Shown piece by piece: positions 1 through 8,427 of a stretch of DNA of 64,000 nt. Positions within the stretch are counted from its first letter, which is position 1. The number at the start of each line of letters is the position of its first letter. The translations under genes and the position numbers were made by a program. The notes under the pieces are model-generated. The model saw nothing but the letters and a program-made list of their open reading frames with translations. It was not told the DNA's origin and searched no databases. This DNA comes from Salinibacterium sp. SWN248 (GTDB lineage: Bacteria > Actinomycetota > Actinomycetes > Actinomycetales > Microbacteriaceae): contig NZ_JADYWW010000003.1 of assembly GCF_015864575.1 (NCBI RefSeq), forward strand, positions 1 through 64,000. Reading direction: 5' to 3'.

Positions 1-105
1 CCGAGAGACTCGCAGCTAGACTACTGCGTTGATAGGCTGGATGTGGAAGCAGGGACTAACGACCTGTGGAGCTGACCAGTACTAATAAGTCGATAAATTG
101 ATAAC
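1..105 (+). rRNA. 23S ribosomal RNA, 3' end (partial)
   Basis: The stretch carries the conserved 3'-terminal 23S segment: the GATAGGCTGGATGTGGAAGC block and the ACCAGTACTAATAAG block near positions 31-90. By comparison with the E. coli 3' end, which runs about 20 bases past ACTAAT, the mature end should lie near 105, give or take a few bases. The 5' part lies outside the window. A spacer of about 180 bases follows before 5S. It holds no gene that I can support. Confidence 0.93.
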
Positions 106-283
106 ACCCCACCTCACTGGGAGTCCGTAAGGACTTCGAATGGTGACTGAGAAGAATTCTCGCGTCCACTTTGTGGTTCCCGATTTACGGTCGGGAACTG
201 CGCCCAGCACACACTGCTGAGCACCCACCTCGGTGGAATGCTCTGTGATGTGAACTGGCCCAGACTGATACATAAATCAATAG

Positions 284-402
284 TGTTTCGGCGGCCATAG
301 CGAGAGGGAAACGCCCGGTTACATTCCGAACCCGGAAGCTAAGACTCTCTGCGCCGATGGTACTGCAAGGGGGACCTTGTGGGAGAGTAGGACACCGCCG
401 GA
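284..402 (+). rRNA. 5S ribosomal RNA
   Basis: The sequence has the standard 5S layout. A 5' arm TTTCGGCGGCCATAGCG pairs with the 3' arm CCGCCGGA. Between them are the conserved CGAACCCGGAAGCTAAG loop and the GGGAGAGTAGGAC segment. Length is about 118 bases, normal for actinobacteria. Exact ends are uncertain by two or three bases. It is the last gene of the rRNA operon and is followed directly by a terminator. Confidence 0.95.
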
Positions 403-412
403 CTTCAATTGT

Positions 413-450
413 AAAATAGCCACACCCTTCGGGGTGTGGCTATTTTGCTT
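413..450 (+). terminator. Intrinsic terminator of the rRNA operon
   Basis: A perfect 15-bp stem (AAAATAGCCACACCC pairing with its complement) closes on a TTCG tetraloop. The 3' arm ends in TATTTT followed by GCTTT, so a short U-rich tract is present. It starts 10 bases after 5S. From 451 to 546 I see no gene, only a short TTCG tandem run near 490-506. Confidence 0.93.
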
Positions 451-546
451 TAACCACCGGACAATCTCCGTCCACCGCCGGGTGCAGTTTTCGTTCGTTC
501 GTTCGATCGAGGCTCGGCGTCGAGCGGACAGACGCCCAGCGCTGGG

Positions 547-1209
547 CTAACGGAGCTCCGCGTCGACCCACTCGGAGCCGACAGGCTCTAGCGATCGTGC
601 ACCGGACGTGATGCCGGCAACCCGCTCGGCCAGAGCTGATTCGTCGCCAGGGTCTGCCGCCAACGTCATCACCGCTGCGCTGCCGTATTCGGTGCCGATT
701 ACCGTGACGCCGTGTTGGCGCAGCTCAGACTCAACCCGACCGGCATCCGCATGGGGGAGCGCCAGCTGAAACAGCTCACGACGTTCTCGAAGCACAAGGC
801 GCTTCTGTGCCCGTAAGTCATCGACGGTGAGTGCCGTGGCATCCGAGTAGGCACGAATGAGACCACCGGTGCCCAAGAGGGTGCCACCGAAATAGCGTGT
901 CACCACCACAACGCAATCAACGAGGTTGCGACCAGTGATCACGTCGAGAATGGGGCGCCCGGCGGTTCCGGACGGCTCACCATCATCGTTTGATCGGCGG
1001 ACCTGATCCGGTTCCGTGGTGGAGCCGAGGACAAACGCCGAGCAGTGGTGCCGGGCATCCCAGTGAGTTTTACGCGCCTGTTCGATGACGTCTCGGGCAT
1101 CCGCTTCGTTGTCGACTCGGACTATGCGGCAGAGGAAGCGTGAGCGTTTGGCTTCGAGTTCGGCTTCGGCGCTGGCGCCGGGGCCTCCGCGTAACGTGTA
1201 CTCGAGCAT
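547..1209 (-). CDS. YigZ/IMPACT family protein
   Basis: The protein has 220 residues, close to the roughly 204 of E. coli YigZ. It carries the family signature DDGEPSGTAGRPIL near residue 75 and the following TRYFGGTLLGTGGLIRAY block. These belong to the N-terminal UPF0029 (Impact) domain, and the C-terminal part fits the DUF1949 ferredoxin-like domain. Family members are linked to translation and ribosome-related stress in eukaryotes; the bacterial role is not settled. The gene faces the rRNA operon and lies alone. Start is the ATG giving MLEYTL; no strong Shine-Dalgarno is visible before it. Confidence 0.9.
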   Translation of the reverse strand: MLEYTLRGGPGASAEAELEAKRSRFLCRIVRVDNEADARDVIEQARKTHWDARHHCSAFVLGSTTEPDQVRRSNDDGEPSGTAGRPILDVITGRNLVDCVVVVTRYFGGTLLGTGGLIRAYSDATALTVDDLRAQKRLVLRERRELFQLALPHADAGRVESELRQHGVTVIGTEYGSAAVMTLAADPGDESALAERVAGITSGARSLEPVGSEWVDAELR

Positions 1210-1283
1210 CCACCCATTGTCTCGCAGGTTGGATCGGAGGGGTGGCGCAACGGCCCTCGAGCGCGGCGTAGGCTGAGAACATC

Positions 1284-1499
1284 ATGGAGCTGTTTGCCGC
1301 AATTATTCTGTTTATCAGCGCGTTGTTCAATGTCATCGCATGGCCGCGGTTCTTCAAGCGCGTCAGCGCTGACCCCCGCGCGCGCGACGTAGCGGGGAAA
1401 GCCACTGCGTTCTATCGCGTGCACGCTGTGCTGCTCGGTATTGCGCTGCTTATCGCCGCAGCATCTGTGCTTGCCGGGATTCTCTTGCTGCTGGGTTAG
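1284..1499 (+). CDS. Small two-helix membrane protein, SCO4848 family
   Basis: A 71-residue protein with two hydrophobic segments (about residues 3-20 and 46-70) separated by a basic loop with WPRFFKRVSADPRARD. That loop resembles the actinobacterial SCO4848 family of small membrane proteins of unknown function. A TAGGCT hexamer ends nine bases before the ATG, which would give a transcript with almost no leader. The stop overlaps the convergent DUF488 gene by four bases. Function is unknown. Confidence 0.8.
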   Translation: MELFAAIILFISALFNVIAWPRFFKRVSADPRARDVAGKATAFYRVHAVLLGIALLIAAASVLAGILLLLG

Positions 1500-1867
1500 C
1501 CGTTGCCTGCAGAGGCAGCAGCTTCGGCGAGATAGTCTCGCAATACGTTCGCGTGAGTGACCTGAGGATCATGAGCGGCGTAGAGCAACGTGACGCGGTC
1601 GTGACTGGCTAGACGCGTGATTGCGTCGGGCACGTCAGCGCTCTGGTCCAATTCGTGACGGTACCGCGCGGCGAATTCGGCCCGCCGGGCGGGTTCGTGG
1701 TTCCACCAGGTGCGCAGTTCTGTGCTGGGGGCGAGTTCCTTGCACCACTCGTCGAGGTCCGCACGCTCTTTACTGATGCCGCGGGGCCACAGCCGATCAA
1801 TGAGCACGCGGTAGCCGTCCGCTGCATGAGCGGGCTCGTAAATTCGTGCGGCGATGAAAGTTGTCAT
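1496..1867 (-). CDS. DUF488 family protein (YeaO-like)
   Basis: The 123-residue protein has the family motif YRVLIDRLWPRG near residue 18, then a WxxELAPSTELRTWW segment and a C-terminal VTLLYAAHDP segment. This is the short YeaO-type DUF488 family, whose biochemical role is not established. The start is supported by AGGAGAG nine bases upstream of ATG. It converges with the small membrane protein gene, with overlapping stop codons. Confidence 0.88.
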   Translation of the reverse strand: MTTFIAARIYEPAHAADGYRVLIDRLWPRGISKERADLDEWCKELAPSTELRTWWNHEPARRAEFAARYRHELDQSADVPDAITRLASHDRVTLLYAAHDPQVTHANVLRDYLAEAAASAGNG

Positions 1868-1989
1868 CCTTGATTACTCTCCTCTGAACGCTACCGACAG
1901 TTCTCAGGTTCTCTGACGCTCGACTCCGAGCCCGGATCGCTGTCGCGACATGAATGCAGCTGTCAGCATTGTCGCCCAGTATAGGGAGT

Positions 1990-2895
1990 ATGAGTTTTGA
2001 CCTCCCGCCGCTGCGGAATCCACGACGGACTATTGGCGATCGAACCTTTGATTTCTCGCGCAACGTTGCGGTGATGGCGATCGTGAATCGCACCCCCGAT
2101 TCCTTTTACGATGCGGGAACCAACTACGCGCTCGAGGATGCTGTTGCCGCGTCGCTGCGGGCTGTCGAGCAAGGGGCCGATTGGATCGACATCGGTGGCG
2201 TTCCGTTCGCTCCAGGCGACCCGCTGAGTGTCGAGGAGGAGTGCGAGCGCGTCGTTCCCGTTGTGCAGGCGCTTCGCGAAGCATCCGACGTCGTGATCTC
2301 GGTCGACACCTTCCACGCTGAGGTTGCACGCCGCAGTATCGAGGCCGGTGCCACGGTTATTAATGACACCACGGGCTTGAGCGACCCTGACCTCGCCGGC
2401 GTTGTTGCGGCCAGCGATGCATCGCTCATTCTTGTTCATTCGCGGGCGCAGCCACGCACCCAGTTCGCTCGGCCGCAGTACGACGATGTAGCGACAGAAG
2501 TGCGTGACTTTCTGCAGAGCCGAGTGGAACAGGCTCGTGCCGCGGGCGTTCCCGACGAACGACTGTTTGTCGATCCCGGTCACGACCTCAACAAAAACAC
2601 CATGCATAGTCTCGAACTCACCCGTCGCCTCGATGTAATCACCGAACTCGGGTTGCCGACCCTCGTCGCGCTCTCCAATAAAGATTTCATCGGCGAAGTG
2701 CTTGATAAGCCGAAGCGCGAGCGCCTCGAGGGTTCACTGGCTGCCGCCGTGGCATCCATCCTCAATGGCGCGCGGGTCGTGCGAGTTCACGAAGTAGCGG
2801 AAACTGTTGCTGCCGTGCGCATGACCGAAGCCATTCTGGGGCTCCGCGAGCCCGCGCTGCTGAAGCACAACATGTCCGACATCAACGAAAGGTAG
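1990..2895 (+). CDS. folP: Dihydropteroate synthase homologue, FolP2-like
   Basis: A TIM-barrel pterin-binding protein of 301 residues from ATG 1990. It keeps the family landmarks: NRTPDSFYD (residues about 32-40), DIGG, SVDTFHAEVA, INDTTG, DPGHDLNKN, ALSNKDFIGE and the terminal VRVHEV. The NRTPDSFYDAG and SNKDFIGE forms resemble mycobacterial FolP2 rather than catalytic FolP1, which has NVTPDSFSDGG and SRK. FolP2 of mycobacteria is reported not to supply dihydropteroate synthase activity, so that activity here is uncertain. An in-frame ATG at 1954 would add 12 residues; 1990 fits family length better. The RibD_C gene follows after five bases, which argues for co-transcription. Confidence 0.82.
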   Translation: MSFDLPPLRNPRRTIGDRTFDFSRNVAVMAIVNRTPDSFYDAGTNYALEDAVAASLRAVEQGADWIDIGGVPFAPGDPLSVEEECERVVPVVQALREASDVVISVDTFHAEVARRSIEAGATVINDTTGLSDPDLAGVVAASDASLILVHSRAQPRTQFARPQYDDVATEVRDFLQSRVEQARAAGVPDERLFVDPGHDLNKNTMHSLELTRRLDVITELGLPTLVALSNKDFIGEVLDKPKRERLEGSLAAAVASILNGARVVRVHEVAETVAAVRMTEAILGLREPALLKHNMSDINER

Positions 2896-2900
2896 GCACT

Positions 2901-3650
2901 GTGGCCGACGCATCCGAAATTCACTCCCTCAGCGCTGGGGCGCCGCTCACCAACGAGCAACTTCTCGCGAGCTACGCGGTGGCTGATCGATCAGTGCCGT
3001 GGTTGCGCGCGAACTTTGTGTCGAGCATCGATGGCGCTGCCACCCACGAGGGAGTATCGGGTGGGCTTGGCACGGACTCAGACGGTCGTGTCTTCGGTCT
3101 GCTTCGACGGCTTGCGGATGTCATCGTCGTTGGCGCAGGAACAGTGCGCCAAGAGGGTTACCGCAACCTCGCTCTCGACGAGGAATCTGCGGGGTGGCGG
3201 ACTTCGCAAGGACTCGCTGCTCAGCCACCGTTTGCCATTGTGACGGCATCCCTGCGGCTGGAGCCGGGAGACCTCGGAAGCTACGCGACGCGCCCCCTCG
3301 TGGTGACCACCGAGAGCGCCCCCGCGGAGAGCCGCAAACGGATCGAAGAGGTTGCTGACGTGATCGTTGCAGGAGACGCTGCCGTAGATACCGTCGAGAT
3401 GAAACACCTTCTCGCGGAACGCGGGCTAGTTCAGCAGCACAGCGAAGGCGGTCCGACACTCTTCGCGACCATGATCGCCCAGGGAATTGTCGACGAACTC
3501 TGTCTCACCGTGAGCCCGCGGCTCGAAGGCGGGTCTGCTCGGCGAATTGTGGATGCCGCGGATGCGACACCGCAGAACATGTCGCTCGCGCACGCACTGT
3601 CCGCGCCCGACGGAACACTGTTGCTGCGCTACCTCCGCGCCGCGCGTTAG
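2901..3650 (+). CDS. RibD C-terminal-type pyrimidine/dihydrofolate reductase (Rv2671-like)
   Basis: The 249-residue protein is a stand-alone RibD_C reductase without the deaminase domain. It shows WLRANFVSSIDGAAT near residue 34, ADVIVVGAGTVRQEGY near 72, and EGGPTLFATMI with DELCLTVSP in the C-terminal half; these form the NADPH and substrate sites. The N-terminal block closely recalls M. tuberculosis Rv2671, which is known to act as a dihydrofolate reductase analogue. Start is GTG 2901 with AAAGG upstream. It is the second gene of a two-gene unit with the FolP-like gene. A role in reducing a folate or pterin is inferred; classical riboflavin reduction is the alternative. Confidence 0.85.
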   Translation: MADASEIHSLSAGAPLTNEQLLASYAVADRSVPWLRANFVSSIDGAATHEGVSGGLGTDSDGRVFGLLRRLADVIVVGAGTVRQEGYRNLALDEESAGWRTSQGLAAQPPFAIVTASLRLEPGDLGSYATRPLVVTTESAPAESRKRIEEVADVIVAGDAAVDTVEMKHLLAERGLVQQHSEGGPTLFATMIAQGIVDELCLTVSPRLEGGSARRIVDAADATPQNMSLAHALSAPDGTLLLRYLRAAR

Positions 3651-3678
3651 CGCAGCCGCTGCGGTATTTACGTGCGCG

Positions 3679-5133
3679 TTAGCACTCGACGACGTTGACG
3701 GCGAGACCGCCCATCGACGTCTCTTTGTAGCGCGAACTCATATCCTTGCCGGTCTCGGCCATGGTGATGATGACCTCATCGAGCGAGACGCGGTGCTCGC
3801 CATCGCCCCACAACGCCATCTTCGCAGCGTTGATCGCCTTCGAGGCTGCAATCGCATTGCGCTCAATGCACGGGATCTGTACGAGACCGCCAATGGGATC
3901 GCACGTGAGGCCGAGGTTGTGTTCCATCGCGATCTCGGCCGCGTTCTCGACCTGTGCGGGAGTTCCGCCGAGAATTTCTGCGAGCCCCGCAGCCGCCATA
4001 GAGGAGGCCGAGCCAACCTCGCCCTGACATCCGACCTCGGCGCCCGAGATCGAAGCCATGCGCTTGTAGAGCACGCCCACGGCCGCGCTGGCCAGCAAGA
4101 AGCGCACGGTAGCGTCATCCTTCGTCGCTTGGTCGGCGTCCTTCATGCCAGGCGCATAGTGGGTCGCATAAAACAGCACAGCCGGGATGATGCCAGCAGC
4201 GCCATTGGTGGGGGCTGTCACAACGCGGCCGCCCGAGGCATTCTCTTCGTTGACGGCAAGGGCAACGAGGTTGACCCATTCCTGCCAAAAGTTCGGATCG
4301 CGGTTGGGGTCTTCTTCGCGCAAGCGTCGGTGCCACTCGGGAGCCCGGCGCCGCACCTTCAAATTGCCGGGCAGGTTGCCGGTGCGTTCAAGACTGTTGT
4401 TCTTGCACTCATCCATGACATCGCGGATGTGCAGGAGGCCAGCAACCACCTCAGACTCGGGGCGGCGGGCCAACTCGTTGCGCAACATCACACCGCTGAA
4501 GCTGAGCCCCTCGGTGCGGCAGTGCGCGAGCAATTGTGCGGCAGTGCGGAACGGCAGCGGATCCGCCACGACGGCTGGGCCGCTAGAGGAGCTGCCATCA
4601 CGGTTGTCGCCCTCACGATAGATGAAACCGCCACCGATCGAGAAGTACGTTGCCTCAAGAATTGCGGCGCCATCCGCATCGTATGCTGCAAAACGCATGC
4701 CATTGGGATGCCCGTCGAGCACGGTGAGCGGGTGCAGGGCAATATCGGATTCGCGGAACGGCACATCGCGGCTCGCGCTCACGTGCAGCAGCCCGGATTC
4801 TTCGATGCGGGCCAGAGTCTGGTCCATCTCGGCGGGGAGAACCTGGTCGGGGAGCTTTCCCTCCAAGCCAATGAGCACCGCGCTCATCGTGCCGTGGCCA
4901 GCACCGGTTGCGGCGAGAGAGCCGTAGAGGCGAACGCTGAGAGTGGCGACAGAGTTGAGCATCCCGTGTTCGGAAAGATCAGCGGCGAAGGACGCAGCCG
5001 CGCGCATGGGGCCGACGGTGTGCGAGCTGGAAGGGCCGATGCCGACAGTGAACAGATCGAAGCTGCTCAGGGGCACTTCTTCGAGCGAGGGCGTCGGTAC
5101 TTCAGTTCGGGGGGTCAGATTGCGAATGGCCAC
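3679..5133 (-). CDS. sdaA: L-serine ammonia-lyase, single-chain iron-sulfur type
   Basis: This 484-residue enzyme deaminates L-serine to pyruvate and ammonia. The N-terminal beta domain starts with [20 protein letters not shown] (residues 23-42). The C-terminal alpha domain holds the [4Fe-4S] cysteines in [30 protein letters not shown] and QIPCIERNA. Fused alpha and beta parts and the length match the E. coli/actinobacterial form. Start is GTG 5133 with GGAG eight bases upstream. A tandem glycine riboswitch precedes it in the leader, so expression should respond to glycine. It converges with the RibD_C gene. Confidence 0.95.
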   Translation of the reverse strand: MAIRNLTPRTEVPTPSLEEVPLSSFDLFTVGIGPSSSHTVGPMRAAASFAADLSEHGMLNSVATLSVRLYGSLAATGAGHGTMSAVLIGLEGKLPDQVLPAEMDQTLARIEESGLLHVSASRDVPFRESDIALHPLTVLDGHPNGMRFAAYDADGAAILEATYFSIGGGFIYREGDNRDGSSSSGPAVVADPLPFRTAAQLLAHCRTEGLSFSGVMLRNELARRPESEVVAGLLHIRDVMDECKNNSLERTGNLPGNLKVRRRAPEWHRRLREEDPNRDPNFWQEWVNLVALAVNEENASGGRVVTAPTNGAAGIIPAVLFYATHYAPGMKDADQATKDDATVRFLLASAAVGVLYKRMASISGAEVGCQGEVGSASSMAAAGLAEILGGTPAQVENAAEIAMEHNLGLTCDPIGGLVQIPCIERNAIAASKAINAAKMALWGDGEHRVSLDEVIITMAETGKDMSSRYKETSMGGLAVNVVEC

Positions 5134-5177
5134 GGTGACTCCGTTTCTTCACCACACTGCGTCGTGCGGGCGTCGTT

Positions 5178-5372
5178 GAGTCCTCTCCGCTCTGTATTGG
5201 GCCTGAGAGTTTCCGCACGCTTGTGGCGTTGCGTTGCCCCGTCGGCGAGTCGGGCAGGGCCGACTACTTTTCAGAGTTGCCTATCCACTGCGGTACGGGG
5301 GCCTGAGAGATTCCCGGAGAGGGTTTGCTCCTACGGCGCCAACCATCGATCGGAAGGACTCTCCCGCAGCGG
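5178..5372 (-). promoter_or_regulatory. Tandem glycine riboswitch in the sdaA leader
   Basis: On the minus strand two glycine aptamers follow each other. The first spans about 5372-5268, with GGGAGAG at its 5' end, the CTCTCAGGC core at 5309-5301, TACCG, TGGA and a closing CTCTGA. The second spans about 5262-5178, with the same CTCTCAGGC core at 5209-5201 and a closing CGGAGAGGACTC. The cores are exactly 100 bases apart. The element ends about 45 bases before the sdaA GTG. Glycine binding probably turns expression on, since glycine can be converted to serine and then removed by this enzyme. From 5373 to 5509 I see no gene. Confidence 0.9.
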
Positions 5373-5509
5373 AATGACGGCTGTTCACTTGTGCCATCAG
5401 CATACACTTGAGCCTGCCTCGCAGACCCGCCAATCTCACGCCGGGGTAGTGCTCAGGCGAGCATGCGTGCCCGGCCTCTCGGCGAGGAACGCACGCTAGC
5501 TAAGACCGT

Positions 5510-6361
5510 TTAGTCCTCGGGGTCCGAGGGGTCGATCGGCTCGTGATGGTCAGCGTTCGTCACGCCACGACGCCAGTAACCGTCGGCCGTCACTTGCTGT
5601 TTGGGCAATCCCAACTCGCGACGCAAGTAGCGGCGGAGTGGCACGAGTGTGGTTGCTTCGCCGGCGAGGAACACGAAGGTCGACTCACCAATTTCGCCGA
5701 GCGCTCGGAGGGCAGCCTCCAGCTGGCCGAGGCCGTCGCGACGGTAGTACCACTCGGCATCCATTCGAGCCTTCTGCTCGTCACTGAAGTAGCTCTCAAG
5801 GCTGTCGTCGGCGACATCGAACAGGGCGGTGATGTTTACCGAGGTGGGGAGCATGTCGATCCAGCGCGAGGCTGCAGGAAACGCAGTTTCGTCCGCGATC
5901 AGGATGACGTGGGTTGCGCCAACAGGCAGCAGTCGTGATCCGCGCGGGCCCGCGATCACGAGGCTGTCGCCAGCGGCGGCTGTGCCGGCCCAGGCGGAGG
6001 CAGGCCCCTCATCACCGTGGACGACGAAGTCGATGTCGAGCTCGTGCCGACCAGCATCGCTGCGGAAGCCGAGCGGGGTGTAGTCACGCGAAATAACCTT
6101 GCCCTTGGGCTTCTTGATTCCATCGGCGGTCATCGCGGGTGCAGTGAGCACACCAGTTGCGGGATCGGGAAAGAATACTTTGACGTGATCGGTGGGGCCG
6201 CTGCTGACAAATTCGGCGAGTTCATCACCGCTGAGGGTGATGCGCGCAATCGACGGCGCCGGGTGGCTGACGGCGCTGACCGTCAGGTGGCGGATAACGA
6301 GGGGATGTTTGACGGAGTCACGTTCAATTGTCATAGGCGATGGGCGCGGGCGCCGGCTCAT
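5510..6361 (-). CDS. Siderophore-interacting protein (FAD ferric-siderophore reductase)
   Basis: The 283-residue protein has a FAD-binding SIP domain (about residues 20-130, with RDYTPLGFR in the flavin site) and a C-terminal SIP NAD(P)H domain with LIADETAFPAASRW near 155 and FVFLAGEATTLVPLRRYL near 230. These enzymes release iron from ferric siderophores in the cytoplasm. A DtxR/IdeR-type iron box ends seven bases before the ATG, so iron repression is likely. ATG 6361 is used; an internal ATG at 6334 (MTIERDS) is possible but neither has a good Shine-Dalgarno. The leader may be nearly absent, with TAACTT ending eight bases before the ATG. Confidence 0.92.
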   Translation of the reverse strand: MSRRPRPSPMTIERDSVKHPLVIRHLTVSAVSHPAPSIARITLSGDELAEFVSSGPTDHVKVFFPDPATGVLTAPAMTADGIKKPKGKVISRDYTPLGFRSDAGRHELDIDFVVHGDEGPASAWAGTAAAGDSLVIAGPRGSRLLPVGATHVILIADETAFPAASRWIDMLPTSVNITALFDVADDSLESYFSDEQKARMDAEWYYRRDGLGQLEAALRALGEIGESTFVFLAGEATTLVPLRRYLRRELGLPKQQVTADGYWRRGVTNADHHEPIDPSDPED

Positions 6362-6367
6362 TTCACT

Positions 6368-6386
6368 AAAAGTTAGGCTTACCTAA
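6368..6386 (-). promoter_or_regulatory. DtxR/IdeR-type iron box for the SIP gene
   Basis: On the minus strand the 19-mer TTAGGTAAGCCTAACTTTT matches the consensus TTAGGTTAGSCTAACCTAA at about 15 positions, with the central AGCCTAAC part intact. It lies 7 bases before the ATG and overlaps the likely -10 region (TAACTT). Binding of an iron-loaded DtxR/IdeR repressor would block transcription. The iron-related product makes the match credible. Confidence 0.85.
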
Positions 6387-6414
6387 CTACTGTAACCCTC
6401 GGATGCTGAGAGGG

Positions 6415-7686
6415 CTAGTGAACCGAGGAGCGTTCTGTAGTCGTGATCGAGATCTCGCCCTCGAGAGAGCGGTGTACAGGGCACTTGTCGGCAATAACGA
6501 GCAGAGAAGCGCGTTGCTCATCGGTGAGTTCACCCTCGAAGGTGAGTTCACGAGTGAAATGCTCGACCATGCCCTCGGTTGAGGTGCAATGCTCGCAGGT
6601 GGCCGCATCGATCCGCTCGCGAGTGAGGCGCACGCTTACCGACTTCAGAGGCATCTTCTTGCGGTCGGCGTACATCCTGATCGTGATGGAGGTGCAGCTT
6701 CCGAGACCAGCCAAGACGAAGTCATACGGTGCAGCGCCATGATTCTCGCTCAGCGGTGCAGGCTCATCAGAAATCAGTTCGTGCCCCGACGCGAATACTC
6801 GCTGTTCGTAGCGCGCCGGACCGCTCTCGGTGACGATCACCGAGCTGCCGTCGGCAGTAACGACCGCGCTCGGATTGACAACCGCAGCGGTGTTTGTGCC
6901 AGTGTCGCTCTTTGTCGGCTGAGGAGCCGCAGCGCCGTCGAAAGCGTAGCGAGCTGACCAGGCCGCGATCATGCTCGCCGCGAAAGCAGCATCATCCCGA
7001 TTACTCAGGAGATGATCCGCGCCATCGAGCGCCACAAAAGACTTGGGGTGCTTCGCTGTTTCGAAAATCTCTCGCGCGTTGTCGACCCCCACCGTCTGGT
7101 CGATGGGCGAGTGCATGACCAACAGGGCGGCATCAAGATCGCGCAATCGAGCGGACTGCGGTTGTGCGGCGATGTCGTCGAGGAGTTGCTTGCGGATGCG
7201 GAACTCGCGACCGCCCAGCTGAACCATCGCTTCTCCCGCAGTCGCAATCTCGGCGCTGGCATGGGCGAAGAGATTCGTGATGTGCGCCGGATCGCTCGGA
7301 CTGCCGAGTGTCACGACAGCACGAGTCGATGGCACGCGGTGCGCGGCAGCGAGCACTGCGGCTCCACCGAGGGAGTGCCCGATAAGAATCGTGGGCGCAC
7401 GGTAGTTGGTGCCGAGGTATTCGGTGGCGGCGACGACATCGTCGATGTTCGAGCTGAAGTTGGTATTCGAGAAATCACCGTCGGAGCCGCCCAGGCCCGT
7501 GAAGTCAAAACGCAATACGGCGATGCCGTAGTCAACAAGTGCTTTCGAGATGCGTGAGGCAGCGAATGAGTCTTTCGAGCACGTGAAGCAGTGCGCGAAA
7601 AGGGCGAAAGCAGAAGGAGTGCCATCGGGGAGGTCGAGACGCGCCGCCAGCATAGAGCCGTTGGAGCCGGGGAATTCGATCTTCAT
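6415..7686 (-). CDS. Bifunctional alpha/beta hydrolase - OsmC fusion
   Basis: The 423-residue protein joins two domains. Residues 1-250 form an alpha/beta hydrolase with nucleophile elbow GHSLGG (near 103), an Asp in HSPIDQTVG and a His in DGADHLLS. Residues about 280-420 form an OsmC-type peroxiredoxin domain with its two catalytic cysteines in GLGSCTSITIRM and ADKCPVHRSLEG. OsmC proteins reduce organic hydroperoxides. This domain combination is known from many bacteria; the hydrolase substrate is unknown. The linker (about 250-280) is low-complexity. No operon partner is evident; about 145 bases separate it from the lipoprotein gene upstream. Confidence 0.92.
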   Translation of the reverse strand: MKIEFPGSNGSMLAARLDLPDGTPSAFALFAHCFTCSKDSFAASRISKALVDYGIAVLRFDFTGLGGSDGDFSNTNFSSNIDDVVAATEYLGTNYRAPTILIGHSLGGAAVLAAAHRVPSTRAVVTLGSPSDPAHITNLFAHASAEIATAGEAMVQLGGREFRIRKQLLDDIAAQPQSARLRDLDAALLVMHSPIDQTVGVDNAREIFETAKHPKSFVALDGADHLLSNRDDAAFAASMIAAWSARYAFDGAAAPQPTKSDTGTNTAAVVNPSAVVTADGSSVIVTESGPARYEQRVFASGHELISDEPAPLSENHGAAPYDFVLAGLGSCTSITIRMYADRKKMPLKSVSVRLTRERIDAATCEHCTSTEGMVEHFTRELTFEGELTDEQRASLLVIADKCPVHRSLEGEISITTTERSSVH

Positions 7687-7785
7687 TATCCGTTACCACT
7701 TTCGTATCGACGTGCTCCAGCGTTTCCTATCCCGATACCGGATGCAACGTCCCCATGCTCTCAGTTCTTCCCGTTAACGCCAGAA

Positions 7786-7816
7786 CGGCCGACAAAGACG
7801 GTGTCTTCGTCGGCCG
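7786..7816 (-). terminator. Hairpin downstream of the lipoprotein gene
   Basis: A stem of GGCCGAC/GTCGGCC extended by AAGAC/GTCTT with one mismatch surrounds a short loop. It sits 15 bases beyond the stop of the minus-strand lipoprotein gene. No strong U-run follows on the minus strand, so termination is inferred from position and stem strength. Confidence 0.55.
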
Positions 7817-7830
7817 ATCGGGTAAGAAAA

Positions 7831-8331
7831 TTACTCTGCTGCACCGGCAAGCGAACCACTGATCTGGTTGCCAGAGGGGTCGTAGACGAGGCACAAAATT
7901 TCGCGGTCGCCCTCTGACCAGCTGCCCTCGGTGGGGTAATACCAGGAGAAGTCGTAGACCGAGTCGTCGTAGTCCGCACCGATAAAGGTACCGAACTCTG
8001 CGTAGCAGTCAGCCGTCGCCTGATCTTCGATTGCGGAGTCACCGGGGAAGTCGCCCTCGGCCATGTAGGACGCAGCGTAGACCTCAGCATCGTGCGGCTC
8101 CGCGCAGTCGACGGTTTTGGTGCTGGAAACTTCGCCACCGTCTTGGTTGCCGACTTCACAGTCGCCAATAACGAGGCTGAAGATGTCTTGCGTGGTGCCG
8201 GCTCCGGGGTCGACGGCATCCGAAATTTGGTTGGTAACTTGATCGAGGATGCTGCAGCCACTGAGCGCCACTGCTGCAACAGCAATGGTGGCGATGGCGA
8301 GCGTCCGGCGCCAGATGTTCTCTGTCGTCAT
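7831..8331 (-). CDS. Lipoprotein with septum-formation-type domain
   Basis: From ATG 8331 the protein has 166 residues and begins with a lipoprotein signal: basic WRR, a hydrophobic run, and the lipobox LSGC at about residues 22-25. The mature part has DCEV, VDCAEPHDAEVYA, an ATADCYAEFG segment and a WSEGDREILCLVYD segment. That pattern of paired cysteines with CAEPHDAEV is typical of the actinobacterial septum-formation domain (PF13845). The true role is unclear; it should be anchored on the outer face of the membrane. An upstream in-frame ATG at 8379 would spoil the signal peptide, so 8331 is preferred. Confidence 0.82.
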   Translation of the reverse strand: MTTENIWRRTLAIATIAVAAVALSGCSILDQVTNQISDAVDPGAGTTQDIFSLVIGDCEVGNQDGGEVSSTKTVDCAEPHDAEVYAASYMAEGDFPGDSAIEDQATADCYAEFGTFIGADYDDSVYDFSWYYPTEGSWSEGDREILCLVYDPSGNQISGSLAGAAE

Positions 8332-8427
8332 GGAAGTGGGTCTCTTTCGTCTGAGGTAGTCACGCTTCGTACTGGTCAAGCTTAGTGACCCTCAGCGTAT
8401 TCACAGCTAACAGAAGCGGGTGAAACC

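Noticed and set aside
82-273. A 63-codon minus-strand frame between 23S and 5S.
   Set aside because: It overlaps the 23S end and the rRNA spacer and has no protein-like features.
3547-5499. A 650-codon open frame opposite sdaA and its riboswitch.
   Set aside because: It is antisense to a well-supported enzyme, Arg/His/Ala-rich, without family motifs, and crosses the riboswitch. Such shadows are usual at this GC content.
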